Below are positions 43,137 through 53,929 of a stretch of 64,000 nt of DNA, piece by piece. Each line of letters starts with the position of its first letter. The stretch's first letter is position 1. This DNA comes from Trichobilharzia szidati. Taxonomy: Eukaryota; Platyhelminthes; Trematoda; Strigeidida; Schistosomatidae. The notes below the pieces were generated by a model, which worked only from the letters and a program-made list of their open reading frames with translations, was not told the DNA's origin and ran no database searches. A program made the position numbers and the translations under genes. The DNA is taken from positions 40,360,052 through 40,424,051 of the forward strand of contig OX235274.1 in assembly GCA_944472155.2 (NCBI GenBank), given 5' to 3'.

Positions 43137-43904
43137 ACAACAAGAATTTTAGTCATTAACAGGTTGACTAGCCTATCTCAGACATTAGGTTTTTTTTAAA
43201 ATAATTTTATAGCTAAATATTCCGTGTAATTTCATTAAAAAAAACTTTAAGTACAGTATCACAATTAAAACTATTTTGACTACTGAAATAATAATATATA
43301 ATACATGTTTTCTCCCCATATAAACTTCAATTAAAGTGATTTTGTTACAGAGAAAAATTTTATTTAATTCTCTGGCTCCATTTTAGCGTTGCAGTGAAAT
43401 AATAGTGTCATCGTATGCATTTCAAAACACTTAAAATGTTTTAGACAAAATAACATTTTTTTTCGTCTTTTTTCAGTATGTACATAAGTTAGGATATAAA
43501 AGACAACAAATGTAGGTAACATATTAAAGAAGTTTTATTGTGGTTAAATTACACATGGCAAATATATTCTTTGTCTTTTTTGGTCCTACTCAATTAGGCA
43601 AATGTCAAATTTAAGAATTTTGTGTACTAGCAAAATAAAATGTCAAATTAGGAAGCGTCTATGTGCACACTCTGTTATTTTGGTACTTCAATTAACAAAA
43701 TAATTAAATAATAACTCAATTTACACATCATTGGATCCTAAGTCACCTGACCATGAGTCTTATTCAAATTCAAACAAAAAAGAGTCACCGTTAAAGGCTT
43801 ATTTCTAAAATGTTGCTATAATGTCAATGCGTTTTCAAATCTTATTAATGACATCCTTTATAATTTATGAGACTAGTATTTCAGGTGAACTTTGTAAAGA
43901 AAGT
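43137..43904. other. No recognisable feature
   Basis: Very AT-rich spacer with no motif seen. Confidence 0.45.
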
Positions 43905-43965
43905 GCTCTATCTTTTACTGAACACCTGTTTCGTTCTTGTTTTGGACTCTTCATCAGTGCTTGCC
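43905..43965 (-). ncRNA. Isolated hammerhead fragment, minus strand
   Basis: The minus strand reads GCACTG, ATGAAGAGTCC, loop AAAACAA, GAACGAAACAGGTGTT, CAGTA. Relative to class H the first core base is A, stem II has one mismatch, and stem I keeps ACTG/CAGT. No tRNA head is adjacent on this strand. It lies head to head with the next SINE. Confidence 0.6.
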
Positions 43966-43984
43966 GATGACTCACAGCAGGATG

Positions 43985-44335
43985 AAGTTGCCTGAAGTTT
44001 TAGTGAGAAGTCACGATCAGTGGAGTCCACCAAGTTGAGCTTGAGTACAGATACTCATCAATAACAATGGCTGGAGTTTGTGATGTATACCGCAAATTAG
44101 TAGAAGTAAGAACTGATGGTCCATTGGATCGAGTCTCAGTGGCTGAATGGTATACAAGCTCACCGTGTAACCTGAAGGTTCTGGGTTCACTATTCCATGA
44201 GGTCATGGATATTTACTGCTGAACAGTCTCAGACAAGAACGAAACAGCTGTCCAGTAATCCCTGGTTTTGAATAGTCAATTCGAGATTAAAACTGAAATC
44301 AATCAAACTCCACCACAGAAACATCAAAACGAAAG
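43985..44335 (+). mobile_element. Class H SINE, near full length
   Basis: Leader from TTTTAGTGAGAAGTCACGAT, then GAGTCCACCAAGTTGAG, tRNA head CAGTGGCTGAATGGTATACA, and a damaged B box (GGGTTCACTATTCC). The ribozyme is at 44,213-44,258 and the tail ends near TCCACCACAGAAAC. Stem I is TTACTG with CAGTAA: both strands changed together from GTACTG/CAGTAC. GAAA and stem III ACAGCTGT are perfect. The core CTGAACA lacks G8, and stem II (GTCTC against GAAC) is poor. Confidence 0.85.
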
Positions 44336-45159
44336 CTAACGATCTTAACCTTATTATTAATTTCTGATTCCTTTTTATCTCCAAAAAGTAACTCTTCAAC
44401 CTGTACATACTTTCCACATTTCACTTATCCGGTTGACCGAGTAAAAAGTGAGAAGGGGTTACTGTGCGCACTTATTATAAACGGATGTTGAAGTGACTAC
44501 TTTAGAAATTGGGACAAACAGATAGGTTACGTTAATCTAATTTTTATTAATGTCTAAAGAATTTAAGTGCGAAGGCTTTGAGTACACTAATTTATTATTC
44601 TTTCTACTTTCATCGAAAGAAGACGAATCTGCTGACGGGCTTATAGAAGGTCTTCATTAGCCCTTATCATATTTGTACTTAAAAGTTTCTGTAGCTATTG
44701 AACTGTTTTACCAGGAAAGAGTAGCTAGGTCAACACCCAACCTACCTTTTTTTCCGAACTTGGGACCAGCTAGTATGTTCATATGAACACGTTATATTCT
44801 TTGCTTTTCAAAATAAGACTGGTGATTTCCGACTCAGTGTAGGCATAAATCCAAGAAGTGATTAGCGTAACACTGTTTAACCGCTATGATAGGCGAAAAC
44901 TTCATGCAATTTACTGGCATTTCATAATATAACCCTTTTAGTGTTATCATCATTTGTAGTAATAGAAATCACTGAATTTTTTTCACATAATCAACTTGAT
45001 TTCAGAGAAAACGGCTTTATGGAAATTTGTGTTCGACACAGTACACTGAGAGAATACAAAGTTTACTTCGAATAAATTTTTTCGTAGTTCAGTATTTTAG
45101 TTCTTCTTACTGCTCAAACAAATTTACCAATTTAACGGGGAGTAATCTGGTGAGTGAAG
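44336..45159. other. No recognisable feature
   Basis: AT-rich spacer without shared repeats. Confidence 0.45.
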
Positions 45160-45440
45160 ACTAGCAGTGAATTCGTTTGGGACTCTCGTGACCTAAGTGG
45201 TTTCGTGAATAAAATTGTGGTGTTCTAAACGGTGGCTACGGGATTCGAGTCTCAGTGCGAGCATCATCACTCACGGTGAGGGTACATCCAGTCTGACGAG
45301 TCCCAAAAGTGGAAGGAATTGCACATCCTGGATTCCGCTGGTAGTTGCTATCCACCAGATAACTTCAGGTTAAATCCTTAGACATCGTCAAAGTAGCTGC
45401 ACAAGGAGGGTGCCGAACACTCTGGTCCAATCAATCAACA
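45160..45440 (+). mobile_element. SM-alpha hammerhead SINE
   Basis: A tRNA-like head with a B-box segment GGGATTCGAGTCTC (about 45,239-45,252) is followed by GGTGAGGGTACATCCAG, the hammerhead, and a tail GCTATCCACC, then AGACATCGTCAAAGTAGCTG. I recognise the order and wording as the SM-alpha family of Schistosoma, known to encode a self-cleaving hammerhead. A second, tail-only copy is at 57,120-57,235. Confidence 0.85.
45285..45337 (+). ncRNA. SM-alpha hammerhead ribozyme, mutated
   Basis: Stem I ATCCAG with CTGGAT is perfect. The core is CTGACGA (position 7 may vary), preceded by one extra T. Stem II GTCC with GGA is disturbed by an insertion, and GAAA appears as GGAA or GAAT depending on register. 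The cleavage triplet is ATC before CTGGATTCC. The conserved A14-A15 region is therefore suspect and activity is unlikely. Confidence 0.75.
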
Positions 45441-46500
45441 GAAAATTCCAAATTTAATTAAACTAAATAATTATTAGAATCTTTCTTGATTTCACTCAAC
45501 TGCATTATAACCATAGACACAACAAATCTTCGTTTAATGTCTCAACATGAATTATTAGTTTAAAAATAAATTTACTATTTCTGAAACCTACACGTCTAAA
45601 TCACACAACCAATTACAGTTTCTCACAGATCACTTGGTGATGCTTTCAACCGAATATTTTCACAATTCTAAGGTTCAGTAATTAAAAATCTACACAAAAT
45701 TTGGTACAAAATCCACTCATGCTTAACACCCACTTAAGAAAAAGGAAGATAAAAAAGATTATCGATACAACTGCTTTGTACAGAATCAAAACAGCTTGTC
45801 GTTTAGTCATTACGACACTTCAGCTTACATGTAACCACAGTTTCAGTTTAAGAAATAAATAAATAAATAAATAGTCCTTTAAACTTAAAACCTAAAGAGT
45901 TGCCACTATTCACCTATTTCAGCACTATTTTGGCACTTTTGCGTAGGCTTTATTACATTGAAACTGTGTCTGTTTTGATATAATGAAAAATAACCGAGAC
46001 AAGACAAGAGAAGAGAAGAGAGAGAAAAAAATTCTGTGTGGTATTAGATTGAATAAAAAAAACAGCTTCATGATGATGATGATGAAATGTTTATTTATTG
46101 GTTTGTCTAACCAGTCGACTACATGAGATAAAATAGTGTGTGGGTTAATTACCCTTTTTTTTTAGCTGTATCCATTTTTCTTTTCACTTACTTTTCTCAG
46201 GTATAAAATTTCATTGAATTTTGAATAATATACACAAATAGGATTATTGAAGTTTATTACTGAATCTCTCTGAATATATATATATATATATTCTCCATGG
46301 TATTGATCTGAAATTAAGCCTCTATATTGATTTAAGGATAAGTAAAATACGGATTATGCAGTGTATTAAGTCGACAGCTATATATATATATATATTACAT
46401 GTCACTACGCAACGGTTTATAAGTATTTTGTTTAAGTACATCAAGACAGTTTATGACATGTTAAACTCATGAATTCAGAACATTCGAAGTATTATTATCA
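45441..46500. other. Low-complexity spacer
   Basis: Contains (AAAT)n at about 45,855-45,873, GA-rich sequence at 46,005-46,030, (ATG)n at 46,070-46,086 and two TA runs. No gene seen. Confidence 0.6.
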
Positions 46501-47310
46501 TGTGAATCCAGAAGACGTTATTAATGAAGCCAAAGTACTTATCAATACAGACAGTATAGCAACATGAGAATTAAATATGTCCAAACCAAGTTCACTTTTA
46601 ACAGTTTGAAAACATTTGGGCATTGGGTATATGATATTCATTATAATGAAGGTTTTTCGTATTTCCTTATGAATGAAAAACAAACGACATCGTTTTTTAC
46701 TGACGTTTCGCTATTTAATGCTGTCGCTAATAGCTTTATCAAAGTATTATTAAGCCTAAATTTACAAAATCTCAGCACATATATAACAAAGAGTTAAGAG
46801 GTGAGAAAATAGACTTAGGTCAAGTTAAATGGACATATTGAAAGTCAAAATAACAATGAAGATCACTAAACCAAATAACAAAGGTAATAGTTCGTCTGTT
46901 ATGATATCAAAACAAAGTTTACTAACTCGATCATCTTTCGTCAGTCTGGGGTCATTTTTCGTTGTCAAGTTGGCCAATTGGTAAAGATAACAAAACCAAG
47001 TGTAGACTGTTGGATTTGATAAGTGTGTAAAATTATAAAAGCAGCGTGTGTTTACATAGTGAACTTGCTTATCACATTCGCGTTGATTTTGTCACTTCAT
47101 GGGGGAGGGAGTTTTAACCAGGTCAGATTCTGTTTTAGTCCATCATTCCTATTCAGGCAATTTGGATTCCACTTGATATAAAGTGCTTCTGATAATACTT
47201 TGATAAAGCTATTAGCATTAAATAGTGAAACGTCAGTAAAAACAATATCGTTTTGTTTTTCATTCATCGGGAAATACAAAAACCTTCATTATAATGAACA
47301 TAGGAATTAA
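46500..47310. mobile_element. PLE family D: inverted termini and C-terminal scrap
   Basis: Sequence at 46,650-46,760 reappears inverted at 47,183-47,300 (GATAAAGCTATTAG, CGTCAGTAAAAA). Near 47,100-47,180 the minus strand encodes SEALYIKWNPNCLNRND, the SEALYI block typical of PLE C-termini. Each terminal copy contains an arrangement resembling other PLE hammerheads: GCTATT paired with AATAGC as stem II, then GAAACGTC. The expected CTGATGA reads TTGATAA in both. Identification as PLE rests on the SEALYI peptide and the inverted ends. Confidence 0.6.
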
Positions 47311-47339
47311 TTCATATTGAACAGAAGTATAAGAAATAC

Positions 47340-47965
47340 TGCTCCACAGTCAGATCCCATTTGAGGTTCTTTTGTATGATGCCACCTGAACGCCTCCTCA
47401 TTGTATGTCTAGTCTGTCTCCATTTGCTCTTCACTCACAACTCTCCCCTTGCATCTCATCAGGTAGGACCAGAAGCCAATATATACAACTATATGCTCGC
47501 ACCAGCAAGTACAAGAACTCAACCATACCCTACTTAGCTCGTGTTCTGTGCGATAAAGAAAGCATTAGGCTTGACACCTATAATTCATTAAATAGTCAGT
47601 AGTACAACTGGATCTCGTCTTTCCAACTCATATCATTTATAGGTACAACATTTTCTTTCTTTCTTTTCCTTTTCTCTCTCTCTTTTTTCCGTTATGTGCT
47701 GCTTTGCTTCTTTCTCTCGCTTACGCCAGTAAATATGACAGCTCATACTTTTCTTACACCTTCAAACACTGTTTCAGCTTTACCTTTGCTACCGACATGC
47801 CAATATGTTGTTGTAATAATGAACTGAGATTTCCTTAATCTATGTAGAATTCTATTTATTGATAATGTACTAACTGGATGCAAAACTGTAGTAAAAATGC
47901 TGAGAATTCCATTCTGTATCACAAGTACTGTTTTGGAATAAAGCAAATTATTATTATTATTAAAC
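47340..47965 (+). mobile_element. Probable non-LTR element 3' end
   Basis: A frame at 47,405-47,602 ends with RSQYIQLYARTSKYKNSTIP and YLARVLCDKESIRLDTYNSL. This has the look of a LINE ORF C-terminus, with a 3' region of about 350 bp carrying a pyrimidine tract, AATAAA near 47,937, and an (ATT)n tail. No second copy occurs here, so the family is undetermined. Confidence 0.45.
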
Positions 47966-48214
47966 AGATTTCGAGGGTAAAATAGAAGAGGGTATGCATG
48001 AATTTCTAAGGTTATATAAGTGTTAGAAATTACCAGACTGATGATTCATAGTTTATGTTCTTAGATGGAGCAGTTCTGTTTAAATATTCTGATTGCATTA
48101 GATTCACTGAAAATAGTAATGGTCACCATTTTAAATCCTTTGAATTATTTAAAAAGTTCTGCGCTATCTCATAGGAATAATGTGATTTTATTTTTCATGA
48201 GTTCCTTTGTAGGC

Positions 48215-48400
48215 ATTTGATTTGTTTCAATTTTGATCACGGACTGATATCAGTTAGAGAATCACCATTGAAAACCAGCAGGGAGTACTGGACAGCTGCT
48301 TTGTCCTAGTTTGGGGCTCGTCAGCAGTACGCACTCACTGAATCTCAACCACAAGAACTCCTGATTACAAGACAACCTCTTAGTAGCCTGTAGTTGACAT
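48215..48400 (-). mobile_element. Class H SINE, minus strand
   Basis: Ribozyme at 48,285-48,330 on the minus strand: GTACTG, CTGACGA, GCCCC with loop and GGAC, AAAG, CAGCTGTC, CAGTAC. The core is good, but GAAA has become AAAG, which removes the essential G12. The head is truncated near the B box. Confidence 0.82.
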
Positions 48401-48960
48401 TCCGATTCTGTAGAATATAGCCAACTGTTCTCATAAATCGTCTTTGCAAATACACCATGAATAAAACTGAGAAATCTTCATGTTATATTTTGTTACTCTT
48501 AACAAGCGTTTACCTTTAATTGCAGTAATTTACGTAAGGATTATTCTTAAAGAAGCTTTATTCTATTTATTTGCTATCCATAGAACACTTCATTTTTCAG
48601 TTGTTCCGCCTTTTTCGGTAGATAAACACTGTTGCCTTGATGACGACTAAGTCAAGACGGAATTATTTCATAATGAACAACTTTTCACCACGATAATCTG
48701 ACTTTTCTAGTTTGATAAAGGCAGAGATTAAGTATGGTCCCAAATAAAAGCCTAAAATAACACCAAAAACTTATTTGTAGCTCTTATACTTCGATTGGAT
48801 AACTTTTACAATCTTTTTCTAAACATATAACTCATTTTTGATATACTTTTTGGGTAGAATCTTAATTGTGCAGTATGTCTTTTTCGAATATTAAGTTTAG
48901 TTATGTAATTCACCTTGCCAAACTTGTTGACTCACTAGCTTAGCACATATTTTCTTATGT

Positions 48961-49281
48961 TTAACCATAGATAAGTATCGGCGAGTAAATGCTTGTAAAA
49001 CACTTGGTTATCTGAACTGCTGTTTCAGAAGTTTTAGCTGGTTTTGATAAAACAGTGTTGTGAGGGGCTTTGCACGAAATCTGCGGTAGTAAGCGATTGT
49101 TACTTTGAATTCTATTCTGGAAACAAAACCTAAAAGCATTTGGGTAATTACGATCTCCAAAATGCACATGCTGGAGAAGCGACTGAACTCTTTGGAGGTA
49201 ATTGGTAACAAAAATTTTGATAAGATCAGGTGCCTGATGCACATTTAAGATTCTGTTAATAACATTCTCTAGTAAAGTCAC
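48961..49281 (-). CDS. Unidentified 106-codon open frame
   Basis: The longest motif-free open frame between transposons: MTLLENVINRILNVHQAPD, then LIKIFVTNYLQRVQSLLQ and FGDRNYPNAFRFCFQNRIQS. No signal peptide, membrane segment or domain that I recognise. A second overlapping frame of 78 codons runs on the same strand. It could be an exon, a decayed element or chance; I favour chance or an unknown element. Confidence 0.2.
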   Translation of the reverse strand: MTLLENVINRILNVHQAPDLIKIFVTNYLQRVQSLLQHVHFGDRNYPNAFRFCFQNRIQSNNRLLPQISCKAPHNTVLSKPAKTSETAVQITKCFTSIYSPILIYG

Positions 49282-49739
49282 AGTAACTGGTTCGATTTGA
49301 GTAAATGAACTTAAAGGCGATTAAGCTTCTAAATTGGTAATCTATAAATGTGACCAGCAGGCCCACAATAGAAAGCCGTACGGTGATGATCATCAACGAC
49401 AATAATTATTAGTTAAGTCTTGAATTTCTCTGGCATCCAACATTAAAATATGCTGTAAGTCATCACTGAATAAATAGTCATCCTTTCAACGACACACACA
49501 ACAGTAATGCCTTGTAAAACCGTAAATAATTTTTCATTTACCTAAGAAGCTAAAGCATTCACATAACAGTTTGTTAATATAAACTCCATCGCATATGTAT
49601 GTCCTATAAAACGTAGTCACGCAGACATCTTCGTATTTTCTCGAGGTTATAATAAGAAAGAGTGGTTCTAAATCTGAATTTGCATATATATATATATATA
49701 TTCATTTGACAAGTCTATATATAGTCCTGGTACTGGAAA

Positions 49740-50690
49740 CAGTTTACAGTTTACAATTTATTTAGGATAGTAGGCTATATGCCTGTGTTAATCCTTTCGA
49801 TTTGTTATACACAGGAGGCCCAATCTCGCCTTGAATAAATCATCGGGTGGCGCTGATACGACGTGTTCCGGTAGGGAGTTCCAATGGTTCACAATTCGAT
49901 GCGAAAAACGGATCTCCAAACGCAGACGATTCGACCGTGGTTTTTGAACCTTGAGGTGATGTCCTCGCAATTGGTTGGTGCTAGAAAGAAGAAATAAATT
50001 AGATAAATTTGCTCCAAAATCATTTCTTAGGATACGGTATGCTAGTATAAGGTCACCCCTAAGTCGTCTGTATGACAGTGGAAATAAACCCAGTCGACTT
50101 AACCTCTCCTCATATGAGAGGGTTTAGAAACCCTTTATTAGCTTAGTTCCTACTCTTTGCACCCTTTCTAATAAGTCTATTTCGTATTTGAAACACGGGC
50201 TCGCTGCCTGGATCCCATATTCCAAATGAGGTCTGATATAAGTCGGATATAATATGCGAAATATTTCAGCGTCGAAATTCGCAAAAGCCTTGCGTATGGC
50301 CCATAATATTCGAAAACCCTTATTGGCTGCAGCTCTACAGTTTGTTGCTGTTTTCAAGTCATGCTGCACAACCACTCCCAAGTCCTTGTACTCAGTGACC
50401 ACTGGGAGAGTAATGCCATTCATTGAGTAATTGTGCACGTGACTATGAGATACATGCATAACTACACTCTTGCTTAAGTTAATCTCCAAGGCCCAGTGCT
50501 TACACCAATCACTCAACAAGTTTAAATCTTCCTGCAAAGCAAGTTGATCACTGTCATCGTGTAAAGCCCTCCATATCTTGATGTCATCAGCAAACAGTAA
50601 GCAGGATGACTTAACTACCGATGGAATCTCATTAACATAAATCAGGAAAAGAAGTGGGCATAGAATTGTAGAATTGTGCTAATTTTTAAA
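49740..50690 (-). mobile_element. CR1/SR1-like LINE, RT 3' half
   Basis: The minus strand reads FLIYVNEIPSVVKSSCLLFA then DDIKIW (FADD at 50,583-50,594), LALQEDLNLLSDWCKHWALE, INLSKSVVMHVSHS, YKDLGVVVQHDLKTATNC, PTYIRPHLEYGIQAASP and LLERVQRVGTKLIKGF. After a frame break RGHHLKVQKPRSNRLRLEIR, FSHRIVNHWNSLPEHVVSAP and LFKARLGLL follow, then a stop at about 49,788. This block order is that of CR1-clade elements; SR1 is the known schistosome member. 5' truncated near 50,690. Confidence 0.9.
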
Positions 50691-51149
50691 ACAAAAAGGT
50701 CAGAAGGGGATAAAAGGAATCAATAATTTACTTCTAACGAGAGCTGCTTTGCAGAACATTGAGGCAGAAGTCAATGGTTTGTGATCACGTCTCAAACGCA
50801 TTGCAGCATTCTTCCCATTCTTTACAAACGATTTTAATGATAACAAACTTTCTCTAGTTGGTAGTTACTATAACATTTTATAACTTGTGACAACTTCAGG
50901 TGAGACGCAAAGTTGTAATCTACCTGATAGTAGTATGTAGGTTGAATGTATGCCAGTGTATCACTGAGATATAAAGCATAAATACTATTAAGTTTCACAT
51001 TATTCCAGAAACTCTGGATGAAATCAACTTTCAAAGTAATAAATGTTTTTAGCTAAGAGAATTGACAAAGACTGATTACTTTTATACGCCCTATATCCAG
51101 TAATGTTAAGGTGTCTTCTAGTTAAAAATCCATATTTATCGACTGAATC
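50691..51149. other. No recognisable feature
   Basis: AT-rich spacer; a 66-codon minus-strand frame has no motif. Confidence 0.45.
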
Positions 51150-51450
51150 ATGGTTAATGTCCACCAAGTTGAGTGTTAACACAGACACTTGGTAATGACA
51201 GTGGCTGGTAGTCGCGCTGTGAATTATCAGAAGTTAGAATTGATGGGACTATGGATACTTTCCCAATGGCTGAATGGTCAACGAGCTCACCTTGTAACCT
51301 AGGTGATCACGCGTGAGTACTGTGATGAGTCCTAAACATGGACGAAACGGCTATCCATCACTACCAAGTTTTCAGTGGTTCTCTAACCATAGTCATTTCG
51401 TAATCAAACTTGAATTCAACCGAATTCCTGCAAATCAACGCTTGAAAAAT
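51150..51450 (+). mobile_element. Class H SINE, first of a tandem pair
   Basis: Leader GTCCACCAAGTTGAGTGTTA, head CAATGGCTGAATGGTCAACG, B box deleted, ribozyme at 51,317-51,362, tail to GCTTGAAAAATAAA. The ribozyme reads GTACTG then TGATGAGTCC (the first core C is missing), loop, GGACGAAAC, GGCTATC. Stem II is perfect. The single-base deletion is its only core fault, but stem I to CATCAC is weak. Confidence 0.84.
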
Positions 51451-51551
51451 AAAATGGCAATCTGACGATATTTCGGATTAAGAAATACATTTCAAAGTTG
51501 AAACATTAAAATACTCAGAATGTGGTTTCAAGAGTTAACAACAAATTAAAT

Positions 51552-51875
51552 TCTTTTGAGAAATAGTGACCAGTGGGATCCATCCAGTCGAGAGTGAGGA
51601 GAAATACTCACCGACGATATCGGCTGGTGGTCGCGCTAACATCACGAATTGGTGTAAGTTAGAATTTATGGGTTGGCCACTGAGTCGGGTCCCAGTGGCT
51701 GAGCAGTCTACGAGCTTGACTTGCAACCTTAAGGTCTTGTGTTCACAATCCAGTGTGTGCGTACTGGTGATGTGTTCTAAGCTAGGACGAAACAGCTGTC
51801 CAGTATTGTCTGCTGGCTTTCAATGGTTCTATAACTGATATCAAATCCCAATAAAAAAGCTCTTGAAAAATAAAT
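51552..51875 (+). mobile_element. Class H SINE, second of a tandem pair
   Basis: Leader GACCAGTGGGATCCATCCAG, head CAGTGGCTGAGCAGTCTACG, ribozyme at 51,761-51,806 and tail ending GCTCTTGAAAAATAAA. GAAA, stem III ACAGCTGT and stem I GTACTG/CAGTAT are good. The core is GTGATGT, with two essential positions changed. Same orientation and class as the previous copy, about 100 bp apart. Confidence 0.85.
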
Positions 51876-52539
51876 CAAGTTGGAATTAACGTCATTCGGT
51901 TCACATATTTCCTAGTAACTTTAAAGTAGAATTCATTAACCCCTATTTGTATGGTTTAGTCATTATCAGTGCTCTGCTTGCTGTACTTGCCAATCATTAG
52001 AATTTTATGGCCCTAAATCTTTAAGTTGTTCTAAGATGAATCCATTAAAGGTAATAACTCTATACTGACGTGTTAGTTTTCCAACAGCTACTCCTCTTTC
52101 ATATAATCATTCACATTTGTAGCAGATGGACACTCATTGCTTAGGTAGTTTCCTTATTGAATAAAAGAAATTTGCTTCAGTATGGCTGAAGTGCATACAG
52201 CTGTCATTATATTTATCTTGCTTCTTTTGTGTAATAGAAGGACCAGCAAACTTTGTGTTTCTAGAACACCTTTTTTTAAACTTTATTTGAAATAAAACTT
52301 AATTTGAAGAATGCCTCACTAAATAAAGTAATGATGGTTGATAAGTCGCACTGTGAATATCGGTCATTGTTTGAATGTTTATACATATTAAAATAAATAA
52401 GTGCATGTAGTCTTCATAGCTCAATTTTCACACAAAATAAATTATAGATACTAAGTCATAAAATAAAAGTCAACATTCTTTGAATTTTGGATTATTGTCT
52501 GCTTTGAAATCATAGAGAAGATTTGTAGCTCAGGTGGAT
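51876..52539. other. No recognisable feature
   Basis: AT-rich spacer with only short frames. Confidence 0.45.
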
Positions 52540-53480
52540 ATTGCAATTAATAGTGTTCTCTGAGCTGGTCCTTCTGACAACATCTTCAGCAATATTAGCA
52601 AAGTGAAATGATTTAAATTCTTCATATGATAAATGGTCTCGTAACATCTTTACATATGTATTGCCATTTTCTATTGACTTGGATTAATTTCTGGTCACTG
52701 ATTACTTTTTATTAGTTGGTTTTGTCTATATTACGTGTTTGTTAATTGATTTTCGTTTGAGTACCAGGTTCTAGGAATTCCCTGACTGCACTTTTGGTGT
52801 TTCCTCTGTCTAAGATTTTGACATTATCCCAATCAAATTGATGTCCATAATTGTCTATATGCACTGATACTAAAGAATACATATCGTGTCTTTTCACGGC
52901 TGATTTGTGTTCTTGGATTCTAATTCGAAGGGGACGTCCACTTTGGCCGATGTAATGCTTGTTGCAGTTCATACAATTTATTTTGTAAATGGTATTAATT
53001 TTATCTCCTTTTCCTGTTGGACTTTGTTTGATAATATCGAATTAGCGATTACTGGTTGTGTCTAATTATTCAAACGGTTTCAGTATTCTAGCTGCTATTT
53101 CAGAGATATTTTTCATGTATGGTAGGATAAGATTCTTGGGTCTTTGATGATGGTTCTTTGTTGGTGTTTTTCACTTTAACACTTTTGATGAAATTATTGT
53201 CGGTGCGTTGATTTTCTATATACTTGTGTTTCTAAATCTCCTTGTTGGTTCTCCTGATTAAGACATCTAAAAATGGGAGTTGTTATCTAATTCTTCTTCT
53301 CTTGTGAATTTGATGTCTTCAAATATGTTGTTTATTAATTTATGAGTATATTCTAAATCATTTCTCTTAATTATTACAAATGTTCATCAACGTAACGTAT
53401 CCAGATTTTGGTTTAATTATAGGTAGAGCTATTAATTTAATCTTTCATAGCTTCAGCTATTAATCCTGATATGGGCATCC
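52540..53480 (-). mobile_element. Penelope-like element, family C, RT and GIY-YIG remnant
   Basis: The minus strand begins near 53,480 with PGMPISGLIAEAM (RT motif B region), then KIWIRYVDEHL, the RT catalytic YVDD read as YVDE. RCLNQENQQGDLE and a YRKSTHRQ block typical of PLEs follow. The frame at 52,742-52,972 encodes MNCNKHYIGQSGRPLRIRIQ and EHKSAVKRHDMYSLVS, the GIY-YIG endonuclease, followed by the C-terminal tail. A degraded CTGAAGATGTTGTC motif lies near 52,577-52,592. Many frameshifts. Family C also supplied the insertion at 19,406. Confidence 0.88.
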
Positions 53481-53599
53481 CAGGTGTCTGCTTTCACTTC
53501 AGCTGAAAAGTGAGATTCACATATCAGTAGGACGAAACATATACCCATGAATTTTGCGTCAGATTACCGATTGACTAGATAACGCTATTTTGGGCTCTG

Positions 53600-53925
53600 A
53601 GTGAACAGAAAGGCTTCAAAAACACGTACCCATCACACTCATTTCTCCGTAGCCTTTTTTAAACTGGCTCCGTGACTGTCTATAGGCCCTCATTTCCAAG
53701 TCACTATAGGACAATTAAGTCGTCTTTTCCCATTTGGGCTCCACTCGAGAACCTGATGAGTGATATCAACTCGTGGTCTCCTTAAAGTACATCCGATGTA
53801 TCTCCCCTTCCATTAGCATATTTCTAGGTTGTGGGTTGCTGGTTCGTTCATTATCAGAGTTCCTTGTTGTTAATCGTTTCTGGGTATCTCATCTTCAAGT
53901 CTACCATAGAAGCGCGAAAAGGAAC
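53600..53925 (-). mobile_element. RTE 3' fragment, minus strand
   Basis: Reverse complement of the RTE end: TTTCCCATTTGGGCTCCACT (WNPKGKR region), CTCCTTAAAGTACATCCGAT, TTCCTTGTTGTTAATCGTTT and CTTCAAGTCTACCATAGAAG. It ends near 53,925, where a plus-strand RTE piece starts, so the two face away from each other. Confidence 0.72.
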
Positions 53926-53929
53926 TCTG

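Noticed and set aside
48625..48665. TTGATGACGACTAAGTCAAGACGGAA, split here as a hammerhead-like CTTGATGACGACTAAGTC then AAGACGGAAT
   Set aside because: The GAAA is absent and the stem is short. It may be a very old PLE terminus, but nothing else nearby supports it.
48961..49281. Host exon at the 106-codon frame
   Set aside because: Kept only as a low-confidence open frame: no domain, no convincing splice sites seen, and frames of this length are expected by chance in 64 kb.
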